Shown: positions 9,187 to 17,818 of the stretch, piece by piece
How positions within the stretch are numbered: the stretch's first letter is position 1
Layout of the letters: each line of letters starts with the position of its first letter
Assembly (NCBI RefSeq): GCF_021502675.1
Contig: NZ_JAKFHA010000006.1
Location: 45,425 to 82,767 of the forward strand
DNA: 37,343 bases
From: Yinghuangia soli
GTDB lineage: Bacteria; Actinomycetota; Actinomycetes; Streptomycetales; Streptomycetaceae
Reading direction: 5' to 3'
Made by a program: the position numbers and the translations under genes
The notes under the pieces: generated by a model
The model's database searches: none
What the model saw: the letters and a program-made list of their open reading frames with translations, nothing else
Told to the model about the DNA's origin: nothing

Positions 9187-9435
9187 CTACTTGGCGCCGT
9201 TGCCCTGTGTCTCGCGGTCGTCCGCACCGGGCTCGGCGGGGGTGCCGTCCTCGGCGGCACGCGGCGCGGGGACGTCCTTCTCCTCGAAGTTCACGCCGCG
9301 GATGTGCTTGTTCATGGACTTGACCAGGAGCCAGGTGGCAATCGCAAGGACCGCGACGACGGTGAACCCGAGCAGGCCGGGCGTGACCTTGTCCTCGTTC
9401 AGCTCGGCAAGCTGCAAGGCGAGGTCGGTGGTCAT
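9187..9435 (-). CDS. Small single-span membrane protein (Rv1083-like)
   Basis: 82 residues: a short N-terminal segment, one membrane helix at about 18-40, a basic stretch after it (KSMNKH, so probably an N-out/C-in topology) and a charged, Pro/Ala-rich tail. No catalytic motif is seen. The ATG at 9435 has GGAGG six bases upstream. Position and shape match Rv1083 of M. tuberculosis, also between mca and a yyaL-like gene. Constant proximity to mca suggests a link to thiol or detoxification functions, but this is inference only. Confidence 0.85.
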   Translation of the reverse strand: MTTDLALQLAELNEDKVTPGLLGFTVVAVLAIATWLLVKSMNKHIRGVNFEEKDVPAPRAAEDGTPAEPGADDRETQGNGAK

Positions 9436-9493
9436 GAGGGTCCTCCACTGGACAGAACGCGGCACGCGCGGCGCCGCGCGGCCGCACGACGGA

Positions 9494-9551
9494 GCGGCCG
9501 CCCCTCAAGGGTCGCATCCGCTTGTTCGGATGTGAAAAGAGGGGCGGCCGC
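9494..9551 (-). terminator. Bipartite hairpin after mca
   Basis: An outer perfect 13-bp stem (GCGGCCGCCCCTC at 9494-9506 with its complement at 9539-9551) encloses an inner hairpin (CATCCG at 9515-9520 with CGGATG at 9527-9532). It starts 26 bp after the mca stop codon. It probably terminates mca and insulates the downstream operon. Confidence 0.7.
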
Positions 9552-9577
9552 CGTGTCGCTCGTACGGGGTACGCGGG

Positions 9578-10453
9578 TCAGCGCGCGGCGTCCACCCGGA
9601 CCCCGGCGAACAGGTCGTTCTCCGGCAGGTCGGTGTCCACCAGCGACTTGACCAGCTCGTAGTCCTCGGTCGGCCAGACCTCCTGCTGCACCTGCAGCGG
9701 CACGCGGAACCAGAAGCCGTCCGGGTCGACCTGCGTGGCGTGCGCGATCAGCGCCTGGTCGCGCAGCGGGAAATAGTCCGCGCACGGCACCTTGGTGGTG
9801 ATGTCGCGCTCGCCGCGCTCGCCCCAGCGCTCCAGCCATTCGCCGTACGGCGATTCGAGGCCGCGCGCGACCATCGCGTCGTGCAGCGCCTGCACCCGGG
9901 CCCGCGAGATGCCCTGGTTGTAGTACAGCTTCAGCGGCTGCCACGGCTCGCCGGCCTCGCGGTACGCGGTCGGGTCGCCGGCCGCGTCGAACGCCGCGAC
10001 GGTCACCTTGTGGGTCTGGATGTGGTCCGGGTGCGGGTAGCCGCCGTTCTCGTCGTACGTGGTCACCACGTGCGGCCGGAACTCGCGCATCAGCCGGACC
10101 AGCGGCTCCGCGGCCTTCTCCACCGGCTGCAGCGCGAAGCAGCCCTCGGGCAGCGGCGGCAGCGGGTCGCCCTCCGGGAGCCCGGAGTCGACGAAGCCCA
10201 GCCAGGCCTGCTCCACGCCGAGGATCGCGCGCGCCGCGTCCATCTCCTTGCGGCGCACCTCGTCGATGTTCGCCTCGATCTCCGGGTCCCCCTGGAGCTT
10301 CGGGTTCAGCACCGAGCCGCGCTCGCCGCCGGTACACGTGACCACCAGGACCTCGGCGCCCTCGCGCACGTACCGGGCCATCGTGGCCGCGCCCTTGCTC
10401 GACTCGTCGTCGGGGTGCGCGTGCACCGCCATCAGCCTCAGCCGCTCACTCAC
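9578..10453 (-). CDS. mca: Mycothiol S-conjugate amidase
   Basis: 291 residues, the normal length for Mca. Mca cleaves mycothiol S-conjugates to a mercapturic acid for export and GlcN-Ins for mycothiol resynthesis. The zinc site of the MshB/Mca LmbE-like family is complete: HAHPDDES (H13, D16, with D15 as the catalytic acidic residue) and HPDH at 141-144. GGERGS at 42-47 and the long C-terminal extension favour Mca over MshB. The GTG at 10453 has GAGGAG ten bases upstream. It is divergent from the DUF4307 gene, with about 140 bp between. In S. coelicolor mca belongs to the sigma-R regulon, but I find no GGAAT-N18-GTT site in this intergenic region. Confidence 0.95.
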   Translation of the reverse strand: MSERLRLMAVHAHPDDESSKGAATMARYVREGAEVLVVTCTGGERGSVLNPKLQGDPEIEANIDEVRRKEMDAARAILGVEQAWLGFVDSGLPEGDPLPPLPEGCFALQPVEKAAEPLVRLMREFRPHVVTTYDENGGYPHPDHIQTHKVTVAAFDAAGDPTAYREAGEPWQPLKLYYNQGISRARVQALHDAMVARGLESPYGEWLERWGERGERDITTKVPCADYFPLRDQALIAHATQVDPDGFWFRVPLQVQQEVWPTEDYELVKSLVDTDLPENDLFAGVRVDAAR

Positions 10454-10526
10454 CGGAAAGTCGCTCCTCGTCGTAGCGCCCCCGGGCTTTGCGGAGGCGG
10501 CCCCCTGGTGCATCGGAGACCCGTCA

Positions 10527-10532
10527 TATAGT
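10527..10532 (+). promoter_or_regulatory. Candidate -10 box for the DUF4307-greA side
   Basis: TATAGT matches the TAnnnT consensus. With a start near 10539 it would give a 57-nt leader for the DUF4307 gene. No convincing -35 is visible, and the same AT-rich island could serve mca on the other strand. Confidence 0.35.
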
Positions 10533-10595
10533 GGCCGAAGCAGCGCGCCCGGGCGAAACCGCCGGTCCGCGACACCGAGGCACGGGAGTGGACCA

Positions 10596-11027
10596 GTGAG
10601 CCAGACCTCCGGCCCGGACGCCCCGGCCTCCCGCGACCGGTACGGCCGCCGCGTCCGCCGTACCGGTGCCGGCGCCAAGGACGGCAAGGACCGCGGACTG
10701 CGCATCGCCTTCGTGGTCTTCCTGGTGCTGCTGGTCTCCGGAACTGTGTGGATCGGTCTCGACCACGCCAACCGCGATGTGACGGCGACTATTCCGACGT
10801 TCGAGGTGACGTCGGACAGCACCGTCGAGGCGCGTATCGAGGTAACCAAGGACAAGGACAAGGAAGCCGTCTGCGTGCTGCGCTCGCGGAGCGAGGACGG
10901 CACCGAGGTGGGCCGCAAGGAAGTCCGCATCCCGGCCTCGTCGTCCAAGGTCACCACGGTGCGCGAGGTGCTGCAGACCACGGCCCGGCCGAACACCGCC
11001 GAGCTGGACGGCTGCCGGCTCGTCTGA
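10596..11027 (+). CDS. DUF4307 membrane-anchored protein
   Basis: 143 residues. A basic cytoplasmic N-terminus (about 1-33) is followed by one membrane helix (34-56) and a small external beta-rich domain with two cysteines (C93, C140) that could form a disulphide. This is the actinobacterial DUF4307 pattern; function unknown. The GTG at 10596 has GGAG seven bases upstream. It is the counterpart of Rv1081c, also next to greA and divergent from mca. That conserved divergent pairing is the only functional clue. Confidence 0.88.
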   Translation: MSQTSGPDAPASRDRYGRRVRRTGAGAKDGKDRGLRIAFVVFLVLLVSGTVWIGLDHANRDVTATIPTFEVTSDSTVEARIEVTKDKDKEAVCVLRSRSEDGTEVGRKEVRIPASSSKVTTVREVLQTTARPNTAELDGCRLV

Positions 11028-11159
11028 CCCGCCGGGCGCCCCGCGCGGCCTCGGGCGTCAGCCCCGCCGCGGACCCGGGCGGCCCGCTGCGGAGCGGGCG
11101 CATGAGTGCCGGTCCGCCTGGGAAATTGTTAGTCTCGGGGTTTCGTCCCTTCATCGCCG

Positions 11160-11202
11160 GCGCCCCGCGCGCCGGTCCGGTGAAGGGGCGCTGGTTTTAT
11201 TC
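11160..11202 (+). terminator. Terminator-like hairpin with T tract in the greA leader
   Basis: GCGCCCC (11160-11166) pairs with GGGGCGC (11185-11191), followed by TGGTTTTATTC. A T tract is unusual in this GC-rich genome. It lies between DUF4307 and greA, 42 bp before the greA start. It may terminate the DUF4307 transcript or act as a greA attenuator. TAGTCT at 11130-11135 is a possible -10 box upstream. Confidence 0.45.
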
Positions 11203-11243
11203 GGGGCGAAACAAGAAGTTCCATGACCGACGAGGAGCAATCC

Positions 11244-11741
11244 GTGACCCAGACCAGCGACAACGTCACCTGGCTCACCCAGGAGGCGTACGACCGGCTC
11301 ACCGCCGAGTTCGAGCACCTGTCGGGTCCCGGCCGTGTCGAGCTGGCCACCAAGATCGAGGAAGCCCGTCAGGAGGGCGACCTCAAGGAGAACGCCGGCT
11401 ACCACGCGGCCAAGGAGGAGCAGGGGAAGATGGAGCTGCGCATCCGCCAGCTCCGCGGCCTGCTCGACAACGCCAAGGTGGGCGAGGCGCCCGCCGACAC
11501 GGGCGTGGTCGGCCAGGGCATGATCGTCACGGTCGCCTTCGACGGCGACAAGGACGACACCATGACGTTCCTGCTCGGCTCGCGCGAGGACGTCGGCGGC
11601 GACATCGAGGTCTACTCCCCCGCCTCGCCGCTCGGCACCGCGATCAACGGCAAGAAGATCGGCGACTCCGCGTCGTACGAGCTGCCCAACGGCAAGTCGA
11701 TGGACGTCGAGATCGTCGAGGTCAAGCCCTACTCCGGCTGA
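11244..11741 (+). CDS. greA: Transcript cleavage factor GreA
   Basis: 165 residues, typical length. The N-terminal antiparallel coiled coil (about 10-80) carries the acidic tip GDLKENAGYHAAKEEQ, with D46 and E49 corresponding to the catalytic pair of E. coli GreA (D41, E44). The C-terminal FKBP-like domain ends in SYELPNGKSMDVEIVE. GreA enters the RNA polymerase secondary channel and stimulates RNA cleavage in backtracked complexes. The GTG at 11244 has GAGGAG six bases upstream and gives the usual N-terminus; an ATG seven codons earlier lacks a good ribosome binding site. A bidirectional terminator follows. Confidence 0.97.
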   Translation: MTQTSDNVTWLTQEAYDRLTAEFEHLSGPGRVELATKIEEARQEGDLKENAGYHAAKEEQGKMELRIRQLRGLLDNAKVGEAPADTGVVGQGMIVTVAFDGDKDDTMTFLLGSREDVGGDIEVYSPASPLGTAINGKKIGDSASYELPNGKSMDVEIVEVKPYSG

Positions 11742-11776
11742 CCGGACGGCACCCGCGCACCGGCGGGCACATGCGA

Positions 11777-11806
11777 AAGGGCCCCGGCGACCGCGCCGGG
11801 GCCCTT
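11777..11806. terminator. Bidirectional terminator between greA and the ABC permease
   Basis: A 13-bp perfect stem (11777-11789 with 11794-11806) with the loop ACCG. The stem begins with AA and ends with TT. It sits between two convergent genes, 35 bp after greA and 18 bp after the permease. Confidence 0.88.
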
Positions 11807-11824
11807 CGCTGTGCCGTCAGACCG

Positions 11825-12691
11825 TCACGCGGTGGCCGAGCGGTACTTGCGCACCGCCAGGGTGCGGAACACCACGATGATCAGCACCGACCAGAACAGC
11901 GATGCCCACACCGGGTGCTGCATGGGCCACGCGTCCGACTGCGACACGCCCGGATTGCCGAACAGGACACGCCCGGCCTGCACGGTGGCGCTGAACGGGT
12001 TCCAGTCCGCGATGTGCTGGAGCCAGGTCGGCATGCCCGAGGTCGGCGCGAACGCGTTCGAGACGAAGGTCAGCGGGAAGAGCCAGATCAGCCCCGCCGA
12101 CGTGGCCGCCTCCGGGGTCCGCACCGATAGGCCGATGAGCGCACCGATCCAGGTGAACGCGTAGCCCAGCAGCAGCATCAGGCCGATCGCGGCCAGCGCC
12201 TTGGGGATGCCGTTGTGGATCCGCCAGCCGACCATCAGCGCCACGATGATCAGCACCACCATGGTCAGCGTGGTCTGCACCAGGTCGGCGATGGTCCGAC
12301 CGGTCAGCACCGCACCGCGGTCCATGGGCAGCGACCGGAACCGGTCGATGAGGCCCTTGGTCATGTCCTCCGCGATGCCCGCGCTGGAGCCGGCGGTGGC
12401 AAAGGTGACGGTCTGCGCGAAGATGCCCGCCATCAGGAACTCGCGGAACATCTTGGGGTCGGTGGAGCCGTCGACCGCGATCGACCCGCCGAAGACGTAG
12501 GCGAACAGCAGCACGAACATGACCGGCTGGATGAGCCCGAAGACCACGATCTCGGGGATGCGCTTCATCCGGATCAGGTTCCGGCGGGCGATCACCAGCG
12601 AGTCGTGCACCGACTGCGCGAGGCCGCCGCGCGGCTTGGGGGCCAGCGTCGTGGGGGCGATGGTGCCGGTCGAGGTGTCGGTCGCGGTCAT
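11825..12691 (-). CDS. ABC-2 type transporter permease (DrrB-like)
   Basis: 288 residues with six membrane segments and the ABC-2 signature (GLIQPVMFVLLFAYVFGG near 52-69; MPTWLQHIADWNPF near the end). It is the membrane half of a DrrAB-type exporter, of the kind that gives self-resistance to daunorubicin and other hydrophobic compounds; the substrate here is unknown. The ATG at 12691 overlaps the TGA of the ATPase gene by four bases (ATGA), so translation is coupled and the two proteins are probably made 1:1. Confidence 0.93.
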   Translation of the reverse strand: MTATDTSTGTIAPTTLAPKPRGGLAQSVHDSLVIARRNLIRMKRIPEIVVFGLIQPVMFVLLFAYVFGGSIAVDGSTDPKMFREFLMAGIFAQTVTFATAGSSAGIAEDMTKGLIDRFRSLPMDRGAVLTGRTIADLVQTTLTMVVLIIVALMVGWRIHNGIPKALAAIGLMLLLGYAFTWIGALIGLSVRTPEAATSAGLIWLFPLTFVSNAFAPTSGMPTWLQHIADWNPFSATVQAGRVLFGNPGVSQSDAWPMQHPVWASLFWSVLIIVVFRTLAVRKYRSATA

Positions 12692-13737
12692 CGGGCGTCG
12701 TCCTTCCCGGTCTGCGCGGCGCCCTCGGCGGCACTGCCGGTGTCCTCGGCGGCGGAGCCGGACCCGTCCCCGCTCTCGTCGCCGTCGTCGTCCGCGTCCT
12801 CGGCGTGGTGGCCGGTGAGCGAGATGAACACGTCGTCCAGCGTGGGCCGGCGCAGGCCGATGTCGTCGATCTCGATGCCGCGCGCGTCCAGTTCGCGGAT
12901 CACCTCGGCGAGCAGCTTGGCGCCGCCCTGGACCGGAATGGTGAGGCGCCGGGTGTGCTTGTCGACCGAGACGCCGTCCCGGCTGAAGCCGCGCAGCACC
13001 TCGGTCGCGGTGCCGATCAGCTCGCGGTCGTGCACGACCACCTCGACGCGCTCGCCGCCGGTCTGGGCCTTGAGCTGGTCGGCGGTGCCGCGGGCGATGA
13101 CCTTGCCGTGGTCGACCACGATGATGTCGTGCGCGAGGTGGTCGGCCTCTTCCAGATACTGCGTGGTCAGCAGCAGCGTGGTGCCGTCCGCGACGAGCTT
13201 CTGGATGACCTCCCACAGCGCCAGCCGGTTGCGCGGGTCGAGGCCGGTGGTGGGCTCGTCCATGAACATGACCGGGGGCCGCACCACGAGCGCGGCCGCC
13301 AGGTCGAGGCGGCGCCGCATACCGCCGGAGTACGTCTTGGCGGGGCGGTCCGCGGCCTCCGCCAGGTTGAACCATTCGAGCAGTTCCTGGGCCCGGGACT
13401 TCGCCGCGCTGCCGCGCATCTGGTAGAGCTCGCCGACCATCTGGAGGTTCTCGCGGCCGGTCAGATACTCGTCGACGGCGGCGAACTGGCCGGACAGCCC
13501 GATCGACCGCCGGACCTCGTCCGGGTGCTTGAGCACGTCGTACCCGGCCACCGTGGCCCGGCCGGAGTCGGGGGTGAGCAATGTGGTGAGCACGCGCACC
13601 GTGGTGGTCTTGCCGGCGCCGTTCGGACCGAGCAGCCCGAGAACCGTGCCGGTCGGCACGTTCAGGTCCACCCCGTCGAGCGCCCGTACTTCGCCGAAGG
13701 TCTTGACCAGGCCTTCGGCGACGATCGCGTCCTGCAT
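12688..13737 (-). CDS. ABC transporter ATPase (DrrA-like)
   Basis: 349 residues. Walker A GPNGAGKTT (37-45), signature YSGGMRRR (136-143), Walker B MFMDEP with D160/E161 and the TTQYLEEAD H-loop region are all present. The C-terminal third (about 230-315) is the DrrA-family DUF4162-type domain. It ends in a very acidic, low-complexity tail (about 315-349). It energises the permease encoded immediately downstream. The ATG at 13737 has GAGGAG twelve bases upstream, rather long. No drug-resistance or biosynthetic gene adjoins it, so the substrate cannot be inferred. Confidence 0.93.
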   Translation of the reverse strand: MQDAIVAEGLVKTFGEVRALDGVDLNVPTGTVLGLLGPNGAGKTTTVRVLTTLLTPDSGRATVAGYDVLKHPDEVRRSIGLSGQFAAVDEYLTGRENLQMVGELYQMRGSAAKSRAQELLEWFNLAEAADRPAKTYSGGMRRRLDLAAALVVRPPVMFMDEPTTGLDPRNRLALWEVIQKLVADGTTLLLTTQYLEEADHLAHDIIVVDHGKVIARGTADQLKAQTGGERVEVVVHDRELIGTATEVLRGFSRDGVSVDKHTRRLTIPVQGGAKLLAEVIRELDARGIEIDDIGLRRPTLDDVFISLTGHHAEDADDDGDESGDGSGSAAEDTGSAAEGAAQTGKDDAR

Positions 13738-13792
13738 GTCGTTGGATCACTCCTCGGGCGGGTTCTCCGCGTCAGTGTGATGGGGCGACGCC

Positions 13793-13815
13793 TTCGCACT
13801 TCGATCTTCGATTCG
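13793..13815 (-). promoter_or_regulatory. Heptad-spaced TTCG repeats upstream of the ABC operon
   Basis: TTCG occurs at 13793, 13800 and 13807 with exact 7-bp spacing, and again at 13812. The site is about 60 bp upstream of the ATPase start. It may be a regulator site; I recognise no specific regulator. The rest of 13738-13955 shows only the hairpin after ilvA. Confidence 0.3.
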
Positions 13816-13919
13816 TTCCACGATGCCGCGTCACCGGGGCCGCCGCGACCGGAATACCGGCCGCTCAGGGCGTCCCCGCCAGGACAGCAAAGCGCACTGA
13901 CACAGGGTCAGGGCCAGTA

Positions 13920-13954
13920 CCGGCCATCCCCGGCGCGCCGCGCGCGGGGGCCGG
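13920..13954 (-). terminator. Hairpin after threonine dehydratase
   Basis: CCGGC (13920-13924) pairs with GCCGG (13950-13954), and CCCCG (13928-13932) with CGGGG (13945-13949), with a 3-nt bulge and a 12-nt loop. It begins immediately after the stop codon. Confidence 0.5.
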
Positions 13955-13955
13955 C

Positions 13956-15194
13956 TCAGGCCTCGGCGACCGGGTAGCCGGCGGACTTCATCCGGGCCAC
14001 CACCTCGCGGCAGTGCTCCACGCCCTTGGTCTCCAGCTGCAGCTCGACCTCGACCTCGCCGAGCTGCAGCGAGGCGTCGGTGCGCACGTGCGTCACGTTG
14101 CCGACGTTGGCATCGGTGTCCGCGAGCTCGGCGAGCAGCGTGGCCAGCGCGCCCGGCCGGTCCGGGATGCGCACCCGCAGCGACAGGTAGCGGCCGGCCG
14201 CGGCCAGGCCGTGCCGCAGCACGCGCAGCATCAGCAGCGGGTCGACGTTGCCGCCGGACAGGACCGCGACCACCGGCGGCTCGATGGGCACGTACGACTG
14301 CGAGCCGCCCGCCTCCAGCAGGGCCGCGACGGACGCGGCGCCGGCCGGCTCGACCACGAGCTTGGCGCGCTCCATGCACAGCAGCAGCGCCTGGGAGAGC
14401 GACTCCTCGCCGACCGTGCGCACCCCGTCGACAAGTTCGTCGATCAGCGCGAACGGCACATCGCCCGGCCGGCCCACCGCGATGCCGTCCGCCATCGTCG
14501 ACACGGCGGGCAGCACGACCGGGCGCCCGGCGGCCAGCGAGGGCGGGTACGCGGCGGCCGCGGCAGCCTGCACGCCGATCACCTTCACATCCGGGCGCAG
14601 CGCCTTGACCGCCACCGCGACACCGGCCAGCAGTCCGCCGCCGCCGGTGCCGACCAGGATGGTGCGCACCTCGGGGCACTGGTCGAGGATCTCCAGCCCG
14701 ACGGTGCCCTGGCCGGCCACCACGTCGGGGTGGTCGAAGGGGTGGATGAAGACCGCACCAGTGGCCTCGGCGTACGCCTTGGCGGCGGTCAGGCAGTGCT
14801 CGACGGTGGTGCCTTCGAGCAGCACCTCGGCGCCGTAGCCGCGGGTCGCGGCGATCTTGGGGAGCGGCGCGCCGACCGGCATGAAGACGGTCGACTGCAC
14901 GCCGAGCAGCCGGGCGGCCAGCGCGACGCCCTGCGCGTGGTTGCCGGCGCTCGCCGCCACCACGCCGCGGGCGCGCTCGGACGCGTCCAGTCCGGCGATC
15001 CGCACGTAGGCGCCGCGGATCTTGAAGGAGCCGGTGCGCTGCAGGTTCTCGCACTTGAGGTAGACCGGGCCGCCGATGCGCTCGGTCAGCGCGCGGCAGC
15101 TCTCCAGCGGGGTGGTGCGGGCGACTCCGTCGAGCATTTTGTGCGCGACGCGGATGTCGTCGAGTGTCACCTTGTCGGGTGCGACCTGGGTCAT
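13956..15194 (-). CDS. ilvA: Threonine ammonia-lyase with one ACT domain
   Basis: 412 residues, fold-type II PLP enzyme converting threonine to 2-oxobutanoate. PLP lysine K58 in GSFKIRGA, the SAGNHAQG substrate loop near 82-90 and the glycine-rich phosphate loop GTGGGGLLAG near 185 are visible. A single ACT domain (about 335-410) resembles the shorter form found in actinobacteria rather than the E. coli form with two regulatory subdomains. It may supply isoleucine or act catabolically. The ATG at 15194 is only weakly supported by a ribosome binding site. It starts 24 bp after the response-regulator stop and could be co-transcribed with the two-component genes. Confidence 0.94.
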   Translation of the reverse strand: MTQVAPDKVTLDDIRVAHKMLDGVARTTPLESCRALTERIGGPVYLKCENLQRTGSFKIRGAYVRIAGLDASERARGVVAASAGNHAQGVALAARLLGVQSTVFMPVGAPLPKIAATRGYGAEVLLEGTTVEHCLTAAKAYAEATGAVFIHPFDHPDVVAGQGTVGLEILDQCPEVRTILVGTGGGGLLAGVAVAVKALRPDVKVIGVQAAAAAAYPPSLAAGRPVVLPAVSTMADGIAVGRPGDVPFALIDELVDGVRTVGEESLSQALLLCMERAKLVVEPAGAASVAALLEAGGSQSYVPIEPPVVAVLSGGNVDPLLMLRVLRHGLAAAGRYLSLRVRIPDRPGALATLLAELADTDANVGNVTHVRTDASLQLGEVEVELQLETKGVEHCREVVARMKSAGYPVAEA

Positions 15195-15218
15195 GCCCCC
15201 AAGTCTGTCACCGGTGCC

Positions 15219-15893
15219 TCACCGGCCGATCTTCCCCTCGCGCAAGAAGGTGAGAACCGCCAGTACGCGCCGGTTCCCGTCGGTGCCGTTGGGCAGGCCG
15301 AGTTTGCCGAAGATGTTCCGGACGTGCGTCTCCACGGTCTTGGGGCTCAGGAACAGCTCGCCGCAGATGGCTTGATTCGATCGGCCCTGGGCCATCAGGT
15401 CCAGGACTTCGAGCTCGCGTTCGGACAGGCCGGCCAGTACGCCGCCGGCCCGGCGGCGGCCCAGCATGCCGGCCACCACCTCGGGGTCGACCACCACGCC
15501 GCCGGCCGCGACGGTGCGCACCGCGGCGGCGAAGCGGTCCAGGTCGGTGATGCTCTCCTTGAGCAGGTAGCCGCGGCCGGGGGCGCCCGGCGCGCTGCGG
15601 TCGCCGCCGAGGAGGCGTACCGCGTGGTGGCTCTCGACGTACTGGGAGAGCACCAGGACGCCGATGCCGGGGCGGACTTCGGCGAGCGTGACGGCGGCGT
15701 CCAGGCCTTCGGTGGTGTGCGTGGGCGGCATCCGGATGTCCACCACCGCGACGTCCGGGTGCTCGGTGCGCACGAGGTCGACCAGGGACGTGCCGTCGGA
15801 CGCCTGGCCGACCACGGTGAAGCCGGCCTCGGCGAGCAGCCGGGCGACGCCCTCCCGGAACAGCAGGGCGTCGTCGGCGATCACGACGCGCAC
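15219..15893 (-). CDS. NarL/LuxR-type response regulator
   Basis: 224 residues. Receiver domain about 1-120 with D7/D8, phospho-acceptor D52 (VVDIRMPP) and K112; C-terminal LuxR-type helix-turn-helix about 155-218 ([20 protein letters not shown], then [13 protein letters not shown]). It binds DNA and most likely is the output of the histidine kinase encoded upstream, whose last 13 bp overlap this gene. The GTG at 15893 has GAGGAG five bases upstream. The target genes are unknown; auto-regulation or control of ilvA is possible from proximity only. Confidence 0.95.
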   Translation of the reverse strand: MRVVIADDALLFREGVARLLAEAGFTVVGQASDGTSLVDLVRTEHPDVAVVDIRMPPTHTTEGLDAAVTLAEVRPGIGVLVLSQYVESHHAVRLLGGDRSAPGAPGRGYLLKESITDLDRFAAAVRTVAAGGVVVDPEVVAGMLGRRRAGGVLAGLSERELEVLDLMAQGRSNQAICGELFLSPKTVETHVRNIFGKLGLPNGTDGNRRVLAVLTFLREGKIGR

Positions 15894-17797
15894 GGCTGCT
15901 CCTCGGCGGATCCCGAGGGGCCCGGGAGCCCCGCGGGTCCTGCGGGTCCCGCGGATGCTGCGGATGCCGCGGATGCCGCCCCGTACGGCAGTTCGGCGAG
16001 GATCCGGGTGCCGTGCCCGGGCATGCTGTGCACGGTGAGCGTGCCGTCCAGCGCCTCGACGCGGTCGGCCAGGCCGCGCAGTCCGGTGCCGCGGCACGGG
16101 TCGGCTCCGCCGACGCCGTCGTCGGCTATCTCGACCGTCATCGTTTCCTCTCCTCGGTGCACCGCGATGACCGCGCCCGTCGCGCAGGCGTGCTTCGCGG
16201 CGTTGGCCAGCGATTCGCTGACCACGAAGTACACGGCTTCCTCCAGCCCGGGGGCGAAGCGCCCGTCCGGCACCGCGGCCACCTCGACGGGGAGCACGGA
16301 CCGGTCCGCGAGGGAGACGAGTGCGGCGGACAGGCCCGCCTCGGTCAGAACGGCAGGGTGGATGCCGCGGGCCAGTTCGCGCAACTCGGCGATGGCGAGC
16401 TTGAGTTCGGCGGCGCATTCGGCGAGGGCCGCAGGGAAGGCATCGGCATCGGCATGGCCGTCGCCGCGGCTCTCGGGACGCTGCCGGGCCGCCTGGCTCT
16501 GCGCGGCGCGCAGCATCAGCGCGAGCGTCACCAGCCGCTGCTGGGCGCCGTCGTGCAGGTCGCGTTCGATCTTGCGGCGGGCCGCGAGCCCGGCCTCCAC
16601 GATGCGGGCGCGCGAGGCCCGCACCTCGGCGAGCTGCGCCCGGACCTCGGCGTGCAGCCGCTCGTTCTCCATGAGCAGGCGCGCGGTCGCGGCCACCGCC
16701 CGGACCAGGTCCGGGGATTCGTCCAGGGCCGGGTCGTGCACGATGGCGCCGACCTCGGACAGCACGGTCACGCTACGCCCGGGGCCGGGCTCGGGCAGCG
16801 GGCTGGGCCGGCCGTCCGGATCGACGTAATCGCCGTGTGCGGGGCGGTAGTAGATGAGTCTCAGCCCCGGGTCGCGCAGGGCGCGGGCCAGGGCGTCCTG
16901 CAGATGGCCCGGCGGGGGCGGCGCGTGGCCGAGGTCGGCGGCCAGGTCCGCGGCGACCGAGCGCCCGGCGCGGGCCCGGATCATGCCGGCCAGCAGGAAC
17001 AGCGGCCACAGCGCGAGCGAGACGCGCGCCGCGGCGATGCCGGTGCCGTAGGTCGAGCGGAGCGCCGGGACCATGACCATCAGGCCGGTGTAGACGTACA
17101 CCCCGGTCAGCCCGATGTTGCCGAGCAGCACCGCGGTCCAGCCGCGCCGCAGGATGCGGCTCGCGGTCCACCAGCGCAGGAAGAACATCGTCAGCGCCAC
17201 CACGGACACCAGGGTCGGCAGCACGGAGAAGACGATGTCGTCGGGCGAGACGGTGATGGTGTCCACGTCGGACTCGGCCAGCAGGTCGCGCGGCGGGATG
17301 TCGAACGCGCCGACGATGACGACCCACAGGACGACGCTCGGGCCGGTCGCCACGTAGCCGGTGACCACGAGCGCGCGCCGCAGCCGCGGGTAGGCGTCGC
17401 CGCGTGCGAAGTCCGTCATGATGTGCGCGATCACGCCCATCACCAGCCAGTCGGCGAAGAAGCCGATCAGGAAGGTGGGCCGGGTCCGGATGCCGCCGAG
17501 CAGCATGAGCGTGCACAGCCCGGCGGCCAGCAGCAGCGGCCAGACGGCCTCGCTCGGGCGGCGGCGCTCGATCGCGACGACCGCGCACCAGGCGTACGCC
17601 CAGCCGGCCAGCAGCGGCAGCACGCAGTGCGTGAACGTCTCGCCCCAGGTGAGCCGGTAGCCGCCGTAGCGCACGCCGACGACGGCCAGGACGGTGGTGG
17701 TGCTCTGCACCGCGACGATCGCGCGGGCGAGGTGGGCGGGGGGCGCGGTGTCCATGCGGCGGACGGCGTCGCGCAGGCTCGAGATGCGCAGAAGCAT
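15881..17797 (-). CDS. Membrane histidine kinase, HisKA_3 (NarX/DesK-like) family
   Basis: 638 residues. About seven or eight N-terminal membrane helices (roughly 22-275) are followed by a linker and a coiled coil (about 370-405). The dimerisation/phosphotransfer domain has H415 in [11 protein letters not shown], and the HATPase domain has the N box near N532 (SLANAAKH) and G1 box DDGVGG at 559-564. The signal is unknown; the sensor has no recognisable extracellular domain. The C-terminus is low complexity (Ala/Ser/Gly/Pro), encoded partly by 9-bp repeats (15933-15977). The ATG at 17797 has only a weak ribosome binding site. It lies 21 bp after the single-domain regulator and overlaps the LuxR-type regulator, so all three are one operon. 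Confidence 0.93.
   Translation of the reverse strand: MLLRISSLRDAVRRMDTAPPAHLARAIVAVQSTTTVLAVVGVRYGGYRLTWGETFTHCVLPLLAGWAYAWCAVVAIERRRPSEAVWPLLLAAGLCTLMLLGGIRTRPTFLIGFFADWLVMGVIAHIMTDFARGDAYPRLRRALVVTGYVATGPSVVLWVVIVGAFDIPPRDLLAESDVDTITVSPDDIVFSVLPTLVSVVALTMFFLRWWTASRILRRGWTAVLLGNIGLTGVYVYTGLMVMVPALRSTYGTGIAAARVSLALWPLFLLAGMIRARAGRSVAADLAADLGHAPPPPGHLQDALARALRDPGLRLIYYRPAHGDYVDPDGRPSPLPEPGPGRSVTVLSEVGAIVHDPALDESPDLVRAVAATARLLMENERLHAEVRAQLAEVRASRARIVEAGLAARRKIERDLHDGAQQRLVTLALMLRAAQSQAARQRPESRGDGHADADAFPAALAECAAELKLAIAELRELARGIHPAVLTEAGLSAALVSLADRSVLPVEVAAVPDGRFAPGLEEAVYFVVSESLANAAKHACATGAVIAVHRGEETMTVEIADDGVGGADPCRGTGLRGLADRVEALDGTLTVHSMPGHGTRILAELPYGAASAASAASAGPAGPAGLPGPSGSAEEQPCAS
15933..15977. 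repeat. In-frame 9-bp tandem repeat (GCGGRTSCY)
   Basis: Five units, two of the form GCGGGTCCN and three of the form GCGGATGCN, encoding the Ala/Ser- and Ala/Gly/Pro-rich tail of the histidine kinase. Confidence 0.88.
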
Positions 17798-17818
17798 GGC
17801 GGTCGTTCCGTCCGCGGG

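Noticed and set aside
10454-10595. Sigma-R promoter for mca
   Set aside because: No GGAAT-N18-GTT occurs on the minus strand of this region, although mca is a sigma-R target in S. coelicolor.
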